NCBI GenBank assembly: GCA_027488255.1
Contig: JAIYBZ010000037.1
Coordinates: forward strand, 62,001-126,000
From: Comamonadaceae bacterium
Lineage (GTDB): Bacteria > Pseudomonadota > Gammaproteobacteria > Burkholderiales > Burkholderiaceae_C
Reading direction: 5' to 3'
DNA length: 64,000 nucleotides
The translations under genes were made by a program, and so were the position numbers. The notes below the pieces were generated by a model. The model was not told where the DNA came from, made no database searches, and was given only the letters and a program-made list of their open reading frames with translations. Of the stretch, positions 17,771 to 26,873 are shown piece after piece (the stretch's first letter is position 1; each line of letters begins with the position of its first letter).

Positions 17771-19879
17771 TTAGGCCCGATTTAAATGCCGCTCCGCCAG
17801 CGCCACGTACCAATCGAGGCACCCCGGGTTGGCCATCGCGTCTTTGTTGACGACTTTTTCTAGGGGCTGGCCGAGCATGAGTTTCTTGATGGGCAACTCT
17901 TGTTTTTTGCCTGACAGCGTGCGCGGTATTTCGGCCACTTGAAAAATGGCGTTCGGAATAAATCGCGGGCTGAGCGCCACTTTGATGGCGTTGTTCAGTT
18001 TCTGCACAAGCGCATCGTTCAGCACCAGGCCGGGGCGCAGCACCACAAACAAGGGCATGTAGCTTTCTTTGCCCAAGTATTCCAAGTCGACCACCATCGA
18101 GTCCATCACTTCGGGCAGGGCTTCTACGGCGCTGTACAACTCGCTGGTGCCCATGCGCAAGCCATGGCGGTTGATGGTGGCGTCGCTGCGCCCAAAGATC
18201 ACGCAGCCCTCGCCTTGGCCTCGCGATTCGGGCTCGGCGCTGCCAATGCGGAGCCAATCGCCATGGCGCCAAACGCCGCCCATGCTGGCCGGGCCGTCGC
18301 CCCCGCCGGGTTGGCGCCCGTGGCCTGCGGGGTACATTTCAAAGTAACTGCTCAAATAGCGCGCATGGTCGGTGTCGCCCCAAAAGTACAAGGGCATGGA
18401 CGGAATGGGCTGCGTGCACACCAGCTCGCCCACTTCGCCCTTGACCGGCTGGCCTGCTTCGTTCCACGACTCAACCGATGCGCCCAACATGCGGCATTGC
18501 ATGACGCCCGGCTCTTGCGGCAACTCACGGTGCCCGCCGACAAAAGCGCCTGCAAAGTCGGTGCCGCCAGAAATATTGCACCACCAAATGTCGGTGCCCA
18601 TGCGGCGAAATTGCGCACTGCCCCAGTTTTGGGTCTCGGCCGACAAGGGGGATCCGGTAGTGCCCAAAGCCCGCACACGCGACAAGTCGCCACAACGGGC
18701 GATGTCGAGCTCGGCTTTTTGGCAATTGGCAAAGTAAGCCGCGCCGGCCCCGAAAAAGGTGACGTGTTCTTGCGCCGCCATGCGCCACAAGACGCCCCAA
18801 TCGGGCTGGTCTTTGCTGCCCCCGGGGTTGCCGTCGTAAATGACGCAGGTCACGCCATTCAACAAGCCGGCCACCTGCGCGTTCCACATGACCCAACCGG
18901 TCGAGCTGTACCAATGAAAACGCTCGCCAAAACTGTTCGGGTGGTAGCTGCAGCCAATGTCGTTGTGCAAAATTTTGTTGGCCAAAGCCACGATGACCGT
19001 GCCGCCGTGGCCGTGCACGATGGGCTTGGGCAAGCCGGTGGTGCCGCTGGAATAGACGATCCACAGCGGATGGTCAAACGGCACCCAGATGGGCTCAAAC
19101 GCTTGCACTGCGGCGTTGTTGCGCGCGGTGATGGTTGCCAGTGGCACACTGCCGGCCACTTCGCCACTGGCCAAGTCGAGGGTGCCCAAATGGTCATGCA
19201 CGATGACGTGCTGCACGCTAGGCAAAGCGTCTTTGAGTTCTTGGACCACGCCCATGCGGTCAAGATCGCGCCCGCCGTATCGCACGCCGTCTACGGCAAA
19301 CAAGACCTTGGGCTCAATTTGTTTGAAGCGGTCGAGCACCGCATGGGTGCCCATGTCGGGGGCGCAAATGCTCCAGATCGCGCCCACGCTGGCGGTGGCC
19401 AAAAAGGCCACCATGGCTTCCGGAATATTGGGCAAATACGCGGCAACTCGGTCCCCCGGTTGCACGCCTTGGGCCTGCAAGTGCAAGGCCAACGCAGCCA
19501 CCTGACGGCGCAATTCGGGCCAGCTCAATTCACGGCGTACGCCTTTTTCGTTGTGGCTGATGACGGCCACCAAACCGGCTTCATGGGCCGGCTGCACATG
19601 GCGAAACACCTGCTGCACGTAATTGGTTTGCGCGCCCGGAAACCACTTTGCCCCCGGCATGACGTTGTGCGCCAAGGCCGCGCTGTGTGGGGTGGGCGAT
19701 TGCAGCTCAAAATAATCCCAAATGCTTTGCCAAAAAGCGTCCAGTTCGGTCACGGACCATTGCCACAAGTCGTGGTAACTGTCGAAATTCAGGCCACGTT
19801 GCTCATGCAGCCAATTTTGGTACAGCCTGATTTGGGGCACATAAGGTGCGAGGCCGGCGGGACTTGTGGCAGTGTTCAT
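17771..19879 (-). CDS. aacS: acetoacetate-CoA ligase
   Basis: Adenylate-forming ligase activating acetoacetate to acetoacetyl-CoA in the cytoplasm, for ketone or PHB-carbon recovery. The N-terminal acetyl-CoA-synthetase-like segment contains FDSYHDLWQWSV. The ATP loop is YSSGTTGLPKPIVHGHGG (about residue 276), and SGGTDFAGAFVGGHRELP is AacS-typical. GRSDATINRHGLRMGTSELY and ELPIKKLML complete the C-terminal domain. It has 702 residues against about 650 usually; part of the excess is Gly/Pro-rich sequence before and after GGVWRHGDWLRIG. Confidence 0.92.
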   Translation of the reverse strand: MNTATSPAGLAPYVPQIRLYQNWLHEQRGLNFDSYHDLWQWSVTELDAFWQSIWDYFELQSPTPHSAALAHNVMPGAKWFPGAQTNYVQQVFRHVQPAHEAGLVAVISHNEKGVRRELSWPELRRQVAALALHLQAQGVQPGDRVAAYLPNIPEAMVAFLATASVGAIWSICAPDMGTHAVLDRFKQIEPKVLFAVDGVRYGGRDLDRMGVVQELKDALPSVQHVIVHDHLGTLDLASGEVAGSVPLATITARNNAAVQAFEPIWVPFDHPLWIVYSSGTTGLPKPIVHGHGGTVIVALANKILHNDIGCSYHPNSFGERFHWYSSTGWVMWNAQVAGLLNGVTCVIYDGNPGGSKDQPDWGVLWRMAAQEHVTFFGAGAAYFANCQKAELDIARCGDLSRVRALGTTGSPLSAETQNWGSAQFRRMGTDIWWCNISGGTDFAGAFVGGHRELPQEPGVMQCRMLGASVESWNEAGQPVKGEVGELVCTQPIPSMPLYFWGDTDHARYLSSYFEMYPAGHGRQPGGGDGPASMGGVWRHGDWLRIGSAEPESRGQGEGCVIFGRSDATINRHGLRMGTSELYSAVEALPEVMDSMVVDLEYLGKESYMPLFVVLRPGLVLNDALVQKLNNAIKVALSPRFIPNAIFQVAEIPRTLSGKKQELPIKKLMLGQPLEKVVNKDAMANPGCLDWYVALAERHLNRA

Positions 19880-19962
19880 GCCGCGCAGAGTAGCAGCGGC
19901 GCAGCACCGCTGTCACGCGCGACAACCCTGAAATATGCACCTTGGCGACAGCAACCGGGCGC

Positions 19963-20319
19963 TCAGCCCGAGACGGTTTCGCAGCGGCCTTGGCCGGTGG
20001 CCAAGCCGCGAAAATCACTTTGCCATTGGCGCCCGACCAAGTCGATTTGGATCCGCTCATTGTCCAGCCCGGTGACGAGCCCACCGGGCACCAAGGAAAA
20101 ACTGTAGGGCTCTTGGCCGTCGATGCGCAGACGGCGAATGGCTTTTTTATCCCAATCAATGCGCACCTCGCGCACCCAAGTGCTGCGCTGCGGCAGGTAG
20201 GCCACCGAACAACTCAAGACCACCGAAGAAGGGGCGGCCAAAGCACCCGTCATCGGTGCCCCCAGGGCCGCTACGGCCACCGCTAGCATCGACCGTCGAA
20301 CGTGAAACCAGTGCGCCAT
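19963..20319 (-). CDS. secreted protein of unknown function
   Basis: 118 residues from the ATG at 20319. A signal peptide is evident (HVRRSMLAVAVAALGAPMTGALA, cleavage near GALA-AP). The mature part is about 90 residues, has one cysteine pair (SCSVAYLP near the start, GRCETVSG at the end), and carries no motif I know. The ATG lies 5 bases after the stop of the cobalamin adenosyltransferase gene, so the two are probably one transcription unit. Confidence 0.6.
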   Translation of the reverse strand: MAHWFHVRRSMLAVAVAALGAPMTGALAAPSSVVLSCSVAYLPQRSTWVREVRIDWDKKAIRRLRIDGQEPYSFSLVPGGLVTGLDNERIQIDLVGRQWQSDFRGLATGQGRCETVSG

Positions 20320-20324
20320 GGGGC

Positions 20325-20891
20325 TCAGGCCGCCGCGTTGTTTTGCATGCGCTGGCTTTTCCAATACACATCGTCACCACCATGCATGCGGTTGAGCACA
20401 CGGGCCAGCACGAACATCAAGTCCGACAAGCGGTTCAGGTATTGGCGCGGGGTTTCGTTGATGGCTTCTTCGTTGCCCAAGGCCACACACGCACGCTCGG
20501 CGCGCCGCGCCACGGTGCGGCACACATGGGCCAATGCCGCGCCGCGGGTGCCGGCGGGCAAGATGAACTCTTCCAGTTTGGGCAATTGCGCGTTGTAGGT
20601 GGCCAAAGCCTCGTCGAGCGCCAACACGGCCTCTGCCTTGAGCAGCTCAAAGCCGGGAATAGACAACTCCCCACCCAAGTTAAACAGTTGGTGTTGCACC
20701 TCTACCAACACTTCGCGCACCGACGGGGGCATGTCTTCGCACAGCAAAACACCGATGTGGGAGTTCAACTCGTCCACCTCGCCCATGGCGTGCACGCGCA
20801 AACTGTTTTTGGAGACCCGTTGGTTGTTGCCCAAGCCGGTGGTGCCGTTGTCCCCGGTGCGGGTCGCAATTTGTGTGAGTCGGTTGCCCAT
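20325..20891 (-). CDS. cob(I)alamin adenosyltransferase, PduO type
   Basis: Transfers the adenosyl group of ATP to cob(I)alamin to make adenosylcobalamin. The 188-residue protein has the PduO-type ATP motif TRTGDNGTTGLGNNQRVSK near its N-terminus, VDELNSHIGVLL, and the conserved helix CRTVARRAERACVAL followed by LNRLSDLMFVLARV. No other cobalamin genes are nearby; it could serve a B12-dependent mutase or a B12 salvage route elsewhere. Confidence 0.93.
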   Translation of the reverse strand: MGNRLTQIATRTGDNGTTGLGNNQRVSKNSLRVHAMGEVDELNSHIGVLLCEDMPPSVREVLVEVQHQLFNLGGELSIPGFELLKAEAVLALDEALATYNAQLPKLEEFILPAGTRGAALAHVCRTVARRAERACVALGNEEAINETPRQYLNRLSDLMFVLARVLNRMHGGDDVYWKSQRMQNNAAA

Positions 20892-21033
20892 AAAAATGTC
20901 CTTATGCTTTGCGCGCCATTGTCGGCCAAGACCCTATGGCTTGTCTGACAGACGACAACAAGACCCGGGTTTGCGGCGTAAACTGCGATTTTGCTGGTTT
21001 GGCGCAGCCCCTCGCCACCTTCAGGAGACACCC

Positions 21034-22461
21034 ATGAACGCCCCCACCCCTGCCGCCCACTTGGCCCCCGAAATCGCCCAGCGCGAAGTGCCCGAGGCTT
21101 TCTTGTCGGCCCTGAAAACCCGCTTTGGCAACAACTGTTCTACCGCATTGGTGGTGCGCGAGCAACATGGCCGGGACGAGTCGGCCTTCACCCAAGTGCC
21201 TCCGCCTGCCGCCGTGGTGTTTGCCGAATGCACACAAGACGTGGCCGATGCGGTTAAGTTGTGCGCCGAGTACAAAGTGCCCGTCATTCCCTTTGGTGTG
21301 GGCTCGTCGCTGGAGGGCCATTTGTTGGCTGTGCAAGGCGGCATCAGCATTGACCTGATGCGCATGAACAAGGTGCTGTCCATCAACGCCGAAGACCTGA
21401 CCGTGACGGTGCAGCCCGGCGTGACGCGCAAGCAACTGAACGAAGAAATCAAATCCACCGGTTTGTTCTTTCCGATTGATCCCGGCGCTGACGCCACGAT
21501 TGGCGGCATGAGCGCAACCCGAGCCAGTGGCACCAATGCCGTGCGCTACGGCACCATGCGCGAAAACGTGTTGGCGATGGAGGTGGTCACCGCCGCGGGC
21601 GAGACCATTCGCACCGGGACTCGGGCCAAAAAATCCAGCGCCGGCTACGACCTGACGCGCCTGATGGTGGGCAGCGAAGGCACTCTGGGCGTGATCACCG
21701 AAGTGACGGTGCGGCTTTACCCATTGCCCGAAGCCATTTCTGCGGCCATTTGCTCATTCCCCAGCATTGAAGCGGCAGTGCACACCGTGATCCAAACCAT
21801 TCAGTTGGGCGTGCCGATTGCGCGGGTGGAGTTGATCGACCACAACACCGTGCGCATGGTGAACCAATATGCCAAGTTGGGTCTGCGTGAAGAACCCTTG
21901 TTGTTGATGGAGTTTCATGGCTCGCCTGCCGGCGTGAAAGAGCAGGCCGAAACCGTGCAGGACATCGCCAGCGAGATGGGCGGCAATGCTTTTGAGTGGG
22001 CCACCACGCCCGAAGAACGCACCCGCTTGTGGACCGCCCGGCACAACGCTTACTTTGCGGCCATCCAGAGCAAGCCCGGTTGCCGCGCCATCAGCACGGA
22101 CACCTGTGTGCCCATCAGCAAGTTGGCCGATTGCTTACTCGACTCGGTCACCGAAACCGACAACAGCGGCTTGCCCTACTTTTTGGTGGGCCACGTGGGG
22201 GACGGCAACTTCCACTTTGGCTATTTGATTGACCCCAACAACCCGCAAGAATGTGCCACCGCCGAAGCCCTGAACCAACAGCTGGTCAGCCGCGCTTTGC
22301 GCTTGGGCGGCACCTGCACGGGCGAACACGGCATTGGTCTGCACAAGATGGATTTCTTGCGCACCGAAACCGGCGAAGGGGCGGTAGACATGATGCGCAC
22401 CATCAAGCGGGCCTTGGACCCGCACAACATCATGAACCCTGGGAAGATTTTTTCGCTGTGA
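21034..22461 (+). CDS. FAD-linked oxidase, D-lactate dehydrogenase (cytochrome)/GlcD type
   Basis: 475-residue flavoprotein. The FAD-binding PCMH domain is seen in VIPFGVGSSLEGHL (about residues 87-100), the TVQPGVTRKQLNEEIKSTGL region, and GGMSATRASGTNAVRYGTMR. The C-terminal oxidase domain contains VGHVGDGNFHFGYLIDP and CTGEHGIGLHKMDFL, with the histidines typical of D-lactate/glycolate dehydrogenases. AGGAG precedes the ATG at 21034; the open frame continues upstream without support. A single-gene layout with no glcE/glcF favours D-lactate dehydrogenase over the glycolate oxidase subunit. Confidence 0.88.
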   Translation: MNAPTPAAHLAPEIAQREVPEAFLSALKTRFGNNCSTALVVREQHGRDESAFTQVPPPAAVVFAECTQDVADAVKLCAEYKVPVIPFGVGSSLEGHLLAVQGGISIDLMRMNKVLSINAEDLTVTVQPGVTRKQLNEEIKSTGLFFPIDPGADATIGGMSATRASGTNAVRYGTMRENVLAMEVVTAAGETIRTGTRAKKSSAGYDLTRLMVGSEGTLGVITEVTVRLYPLPEAISAAICSFPSIEAAVHTVIQTIQLGVPIARVELIDHNTVRMVNQYAKLGLREEPLLLMEFHGSPAGVKEQAETVQDIASEMGGNAFEWATTPEERTRLWTARHNAYFAAIQSKPGCRAISTDTCVPISKLADCLLDSVTETDNSGLPYFLVGHVGDGNFHFGYLIDPNNPQECATAEALNQQLVSRALRLGGTCTGEHGIGLHKMDFLRTETGEGAVDMMRTIKRALDPHNIMNPGKIFSL

Positions 22462-24196
22462 GCAAGCACTGCTCGACTTTGGCGCACAGCTGAGCGGGCT
22501 CAAAGGGCTTGAGCATCAAATCGCTCAAGCCCGCCTGGCGAAACACTTCTAAGTCCACCGGGTTGACGTTGGCCGTCAAACCCAACACCGGCAGGTCTTT
22601 CACCGTCGCCGCAAACGTTTCTCGCAAGCAGCGTGTGGCAGCAATGCCATCCATGACCGGCATGACCATGTCCATCAGAACCAAGTCAACGGGGGTGTCG
22701 CGCAGCATCTGCAGCGCTTGCTGGCCCTCTGCGGCCTCCAAAATCTCACACTGGGGCCAACCGTTTTGCAGCACCTTCTTGACCAACAATCGGTTGATGG
22801 GGTGGTCGTCCACAATCAAAAAACGCCACACTTGATCGCCCGTTTGCAAGGCCGGGCTTTGCGCATCGGGGGTGTGCTGTGGCGCTTCAGCCGCCTGCAA
22901 AGGCAAGCGGAACCAAAACCGCGAGCCTTGGCCCAACTCGCTCTCAAAGCCAATGTCGCCGCCGAGCAAGTGCGCCAACTTTTGTGAAATGGCCAAGCCC
23001 AAGCCGTTGCCACCATAGCGCGAATGAATGCCGATGTCGGCCTGGCTGAAGCGCTTGAAGATTTGGTCACGCCGCTCAGGGGCGATGCCAATGCCGGTGT
23101 CGGTCACCGAGAACAGCACGCCAGGGTTTTCCCATTGCACCCGCAACACCACCTCACCTTGGTGGGTGAATTTGAGCGCATTGCCCAACAAATTGACCAG
23201 CACTTGCATCAGCCGATGCCGATCGGTATGCACCCACTTCGGCAATGCCTCGTCCAACTCAATTTTGTAATCCACCGCCATGCTTTTGACCTTGGGGCGG
23301 AACAACTCGAAGGCATAGCCGGTGATTTTGCGCAGCTCAAAGGTCTCGGAGTGCACCACCAACTGACCCGCCTGCAGCTGTGAGTAGTCCAAGATGTCGT
23401 TGATCACCGTCATCAAGTGATCGGCCGACTGGCGCGTGTGGTTCAGCACCTTCAGGGCTTCGGGCTTGTCTTGCACCCGCGCCATGAGCAAATCGTTGAA
23501 GCCCAAAATGGCGTTCATGGGTGTGCGCAATTCGTGGCTGATGGTGGCAATGAAATGCTCACGCATTTGCAATATTTGCTCCAACTCCTGGCGCTTGAGC
23601 TCCAGTTCGCGCTGGTAGCGCATGCCTTTTTGCACCGCCTGCTCGTGCAGGCGATCGTAGATCATGGGCACGATGATCAAGGTGCCTGTCACCGCCGAAA
23701 TGGTCACCCAGGTGCTGGTGGCATGGTGCAATTCATGGTGAAAAGGCGGCAACCAACCCCAGTAATTGGCCGCCGCCATGCCCAGTTGCAGCAGCCACAC
23801 CACGCACAACCAAAAGTAACCTGCACCCCGACTGATCACATAAAACGGGGTCAGAGGCAAAATCATCAACCATGCCAAACGGGGGAAAAACACCCCTCCG
23901 GCATGCCAAGCCACGTAACACAGCATGGCGGCACTGGCCGCAGTGCCCATGTGGATGATGGGGGCCAAGGGCACGCCCCAATAAACCAAGAAAAAGAAAA
24001 ATGCCAAAAGAAGGGCCAGCGCAAAGGTCACGCCCACGGTATTGGGGTAGGGCGTGATGAGCATGTCCAACACCAGCAAAGCAATGATGATGCTGACGAA
24101 AAACACCAAGTAAGGCGCGCGACCATACCGGTAGGGCGCCGGCAGTCGGGCGATGAATTTGTCAAAACGAGCGGACAAAAAAGGCGTGTTATCCAT
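22430..24196 (-). CDS. hybrid sensor histidine kinase with receiver domain
   Basis: 588 residues. About five membrane spans fill residues 20-150 with little periplasmic sequence, followed by a short coiled coil (LELKRQELEQILQMREHF). The HisKA phospho-site is in ISHELRTPMNAILGF (about 214-228). The ATPase domain has NLLGNALKFTHQG (N box), DTGIGIAPERR and GGNGLGLAIS. A C-terminal receiver begins FLIVDDHPINRLL, with the acceptor Asp in LVLMDMVMPVMDG (about 505). No DNA-binding output is present. It overlaps the upstream kinase gene by 8 bases and the convergent oxidase gene by 32. Confidence 0.92.
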   Translation of the reverse strand: MDNTPFLSARFDKFIARLPAPYRYGRAPYLVFFVSIIIALLVLDMLITPYPNTVGVTFALALLLAFFFFLVYWGVPLAPIIHMGTAASAAMLCYVAWHAGGVFFPRLAWLMILPLTPFYVISRGAGYFWLCVVWLLQLGMAAANYWGWLPPFHHELHHATSTWVTISAVTGTLIIVPMIYDRLHEQAVQKGMRYQRELELKRQELEQILQMREHFIATISHELRTPMNAILGFNDLLMARVQDKPEALKVLNHTRQSADHLMTVINDILDYSQLQAGQLVVHSETFELRKITGYAFELFRPKVKSMAVDYKIELDEALPKWVHTDRHRLMQVLVNLLGNALKFTHQGEVVLRVQWENPGVLFSVTDTGIGIAPERRDQIFKRFSQADIGIHSRYGGNGLGLAISQKLAHLLGGDIGFESELGQGSRFWFRLPLQAAEAPQHTPDAQSPALQTGDQVWRFLIVDDHPINRLLVKKVLQNGWPQCEILEAAEGQQALQMLRDTPVDLVLMDMVMPVMDGIAATRCLRETFAATVKDLPVLGLTANVNPVDLEVFRQAGLSDLMLKPFEPAQLCAKVEQCLLTAKKSSQGS

Positions 24197-25940
24197 GCTC
24201 ACCGCCCCGCGCTTGCTCGATGTTTTGGGTGACCACGCGCACCAAGCGCACCAAGTCCATGGGTTTGTCGAGGACATCGCGCATGCCGCCATCCAAACAC
24301 CGTTGCCGCTCCAATGGATGCGTATTGGCGGTCAGGGCAATGATGGGCATGCGGGAAGACAAGGCTGGAAATCGCTGGCGAATCTCTTGCGTCAATTGCA
24401 CACCGTCCATGTCGGGCATGACCATGTCGACCAAGGCCACATCAAACGTCTGATGCGCCAGCAACGCCAGGGCCTCGGCCGCGCTGCTGGCCTTGACCAC
24501 TTGGGCATTGGGCCAACATTTTTGCAATTGCAACTGGGCCACCATCAGGTTCATGGCGTTGTCGTCCACCACCAACATGCGCAGCGCCTCTGCGCTCAGG
24601 TCGCTCCAGGGGGCGGGGGTCAGCTTTTGCTGGTGGCGCGCGGCCAGCATCGGAATTTCAATCCAAAAACACGCGCCCTGCCCCTCGGTGCTGTCCACGC
24701 CAATATTGCCGCCTTGTTTGGTGACCAATTTTTCACAAATCGACAAACCCAAGCCCGTGCCCCCATAGGCGCGTGTGGTCTGCACATCGGCGTGCTCAAA
24801 GCGTCTAAAAATCAGCGTCTGTAATGCCGGTGGAATGCCTCGGCCCGTGTCCGCCACTTCAAAGCGCAACAAGTTTGGCCGCCTCAATATGCGCAACTCG
24901 ACCTGCCCTTGGTCGGTGAACTTGAAGGCGTTGTTCAACAAGTTGTGCAAAATTTGAATGAGGCGCTGCCGGTCAGCACGGACATACACAGGCAAGGTGG
25001 GATCCAGCTGCGAAGTCAGGTAAAGCCCTTTTCTTTGCGCTCTGGTTTTGAAGGCGTCTAATACTTCGCTCATCAACTCACGCAAATCAAAGTCGGTGAG
25101 GTGCAACTGCATTTGGCCCGCTTGCAGCTGCGAGAAATCCAAAATGTCATTCACCACTTGCAGCAAGTGCCTGGTCGATCGGCGAATGTGGTCGACCACC
25201 TCCACTTGGTCGGGGTGCTGGGCCAACTCTTGTCGCAGCACGCCGTTGAAACCCAGTATGGCGTTCATGGGCGTGCGCAACTCATGGCCCACGGCCGCCA
25301 CAAATTCGTCTTTATGCGCCTGCGCCTGCAGCAAAGCTTGGTGGATCGATTTCAGCTCTTCGTTGCGTTGGTTGAGTTGCTTGAGTTGGTGGTCGTGTAA
25401 ATACTCATACACACGCACGCCGAACATCAGGCTGGCGACCGCCAAAATGCTGTGCATCACCGTCCAAGGCACCGCCTGCGGAGACATGTTGACTTCGCGG
25501 CTGAAAACACCGGTGATGGTGCCGATGAACAAGCCAAACAAGGTCAGCAAGATGATGCTCATCCAGGCCAAGGTGGCCTTGGGGCCCAACAACAGCAAGA
25601 CAGGGAGCGCCAAGAGGTTGAGCCACACCACGGTCATCGAGTAAATGCCGCCGGTTTGAGTGGCCACATAGGTCACCAAGACCACCCCCAACAAGGAGGT
25701 CAGGTTAACCACATAAGGCAACAGCCGAGGCACCCATGCCAAAGGCACCATCAGCAGCGTCAGCAATGCGGCATACAGATGGTAGTTTTTGTCGTAAGTA
25801 CCAGAGGGGTTGAAATAAAAGACCAAAGAGTTAAAGGCCAACGTCAACAGGTAAATCAACAAAATGTTTTTCTTCGTCAACAAGGACGTCGTCGTCGCCG
25901 CCCCTTCGGCACGAAAAAATGTTGACGCTAGTTTGAGCAT
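24189..25940 (-). CDS. hybrid sensor histidine kinase with receiver domain, paralogue of its neighbour
   Basis: 583 residues with the same layout as the downstream kinase. About five spans come first (KNILLIYLLTLAFNSLVFYF to MHSILAVASLMFGVRVYEYL), then HisKA in VGHELRTPMNAILGF (about 215-229). The ATPase domain has NLLNNAFKFTDQG, DTGRGIPPALQ and GGTGLGLSIC. The receiver starts MLVVDDNAMNLMV and carries the acceptor in VALVDMVMPDMDG (about 504). It is the first gene of a two-kinase operon. The 13 bases between it and parB on the same strand allow readthrough towards parB only from beyond, since transcription runs away from it. Confidence 0.9.
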   Translation of the reverse strand: MLKLASTFFRAEGAATTTSLLTKKNILLIYLLTLAFNSLVFYFNPSGTYDKNYHLYAALLTLLMVPLAWVPRLLPYVVNLTSLLGVVLVTYVATQTGGIYSMTVVWLNLLALPVLLLLGPKATLAWMSIILLTLFGLFIGTITGVFSREVNMSPQAVPWTVMHSILAVASLMFGVRVYEYLHDHQLKQLNQRNEELKSIHQALLQAQAHKDEFVAAVGHELRTPMNAILGFNGVLRQELAQHPDQVEVVDHIRRSTRHLLQVVNDILDFSQLQAGQMQLHLTDFDLRELMSEVLDAFKTRAQRKGLYLTSQLDPTLPVYVRADRQRLIQILHNLLNNAFKFTDQGQVELRILRRPNLLRFEVADTGRGIPPALQTLIFRRFEHADVQTTRAYGGTGLGLSICEKLVTKQGGNIGVDSTEGQGACFWIEIPMLAARHQQKLTPAPWSDLSAEALRMLVVDDNAMNLMVAQLQLQKCWPNAQVVKASSAAEALALLAHQTFDVALVDMVMPDMDGVQLTQEIRQRFPALSSRMPIIALTANTHPLERQRCLDGGMRDVLDKPMDLVRLVRVVTQNIEQARGGEHG

Positions 25941-25953
25941 GGGCCCTTGGGCA

Positions 25954-26871
25954 TCAGCCGCGCAGTTTTTCGATCAGGCCATTCAACTCGTCCAACGAGC
26001 CGAACTGAATCGACAACTCACCCATCTCCTCGATCTTGCCCAAGCGTTTGACACGCTTTTTCACCCGCACTTCCACTTCGGCCATGAGCAGGTCGGACAG
26101 TTCTTCTTCAACACGGCGAATGTCGCGTGACTTTTCTTTCTTGGGTTTTTGATGCACCAGATTGAATTCAGCGCCGAGTTTTTTGGCCAGGCTTTCGGCT
26201 TCGCGCACCGACAACTTGCGCGCCGTGATTTGGTTGGCAGCCGTGATTTGGGCGGCTTTGTCCAAGGGCAACAAGGCGCGCGCATGGCCCATGTCGAGAT
26301 CGCCCGCCATCAGCATGGACTGCACAGGCTCGGCCAAATTCAACAAGCGCAGCAAGTTGCTGGCGGCGCTGCGCGAACGTCCCACGGCTTGGGCGGCGGC
26401 TTCGTGCGTGAGACCAAACTCTTTGATCAAGCGTTGCAAGCCTTGGGCTTCTTCCAAGGGGTTGAGGTCTTCGCGCTGAATGTTCTCGATCAGCGCCATG
26501 GCGGCGGCGGCCTCATTGGGCACATCGCGCACCAAGACCGGCACCGACTCTAAGCCGGCCAAATGCGAAGCGCGAAAACGCCGCTCGCCTGCAATGATTT
26601 CGTATTTGCCGGCATGCTCGCCCTCGGTGAGTTGCCGCACCAAAATCGGCTGCATGATGCCTTGCGCCTTGATGGACTCGGCCAGCTCATACAAAGCACC
26701 CTCGTCCATGCGGGTGCGCGGCTGGTACATGCCCGGCACCATTTGCGTGAGTTTGAGTTGGGTGGGCACGCCTGTTTCTGCGGCCATGTTGGACGCAGGC
26801 GCGTCTTGCACTTTGGGGCCCAGCAGCGCTTCCAGTCCGCGGCCCAAGCCTTTGGGTTTTTTGGTGACCAT
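25954..26871 (-). CDS. parB: chromosome-partitioning protein ParB (Spo0J)
   Basis: CTP-dependent clamp that loads at parS and spreads on origin-proximal DNA. It starts with the chromosomal ParB N-terminus KKPKGLGRGLEALLGP. The ParB/Srx domain has GMYQPRTRMDEGALYELAES and the CTP-binding GERRFRASHLAG. The HTH region is ALIENIQREDLNPLEEAQGL with GLTHEAAAQAVGRSRSAASN, followed by a C-terminal dimerisation end. It has 305 residues, the normal size. The ATG at 26871 with AAGGA upstream is chosen; the frame extends far upstream inside the hydrolase gene. Four parS sites lie 3-4 kb away. Confidence 0.95.
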   Translation of the reverse strand: MVTKKPKGLGRGLEALLGPKVQDAPASNMAAETGVPTQLKLTQMVPGMYQPRTRMDEGALYELAESIKAQGIMQPILVRQLTEGEHAGKYEIIAGERRFRASHLAGLESVPVLVRDVPNEAAAAMALIENIQREDLNPLEEAQGLQRLIKEFGLTHEAAAQAVGRSRSAASNLLRLLNLAEPVQSMLMAGDLDMGHARALLPLDKAAQITAANQITARKLSVREAESLAKKLGAEFNLVHQKPKKEKSRDIRRVEEELSDLLMAEVEVRVKKRVKRLGKIEEMGELSIQFGSLDELNGLIEKLRG

Positions 26872-26873
26872 GG

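Noticed and set aside
17939..20107. Plus-strand open frame of 722 codons opposite the acetoacetate-CoA ligase
   Set aside because: It is the mirror of a well-recognised gene in GC-rich DNA, is rich in His/Arg/Gln without domain motifs, and has no ribosome site.
20599..21033. N-terminal extension of the D-lactate dehydrogenase frame
   Set aside because: It overlaps the adenosyltransferase gene antisense and lacks family sequence; the ATG at 21034 has a good ribosome site.
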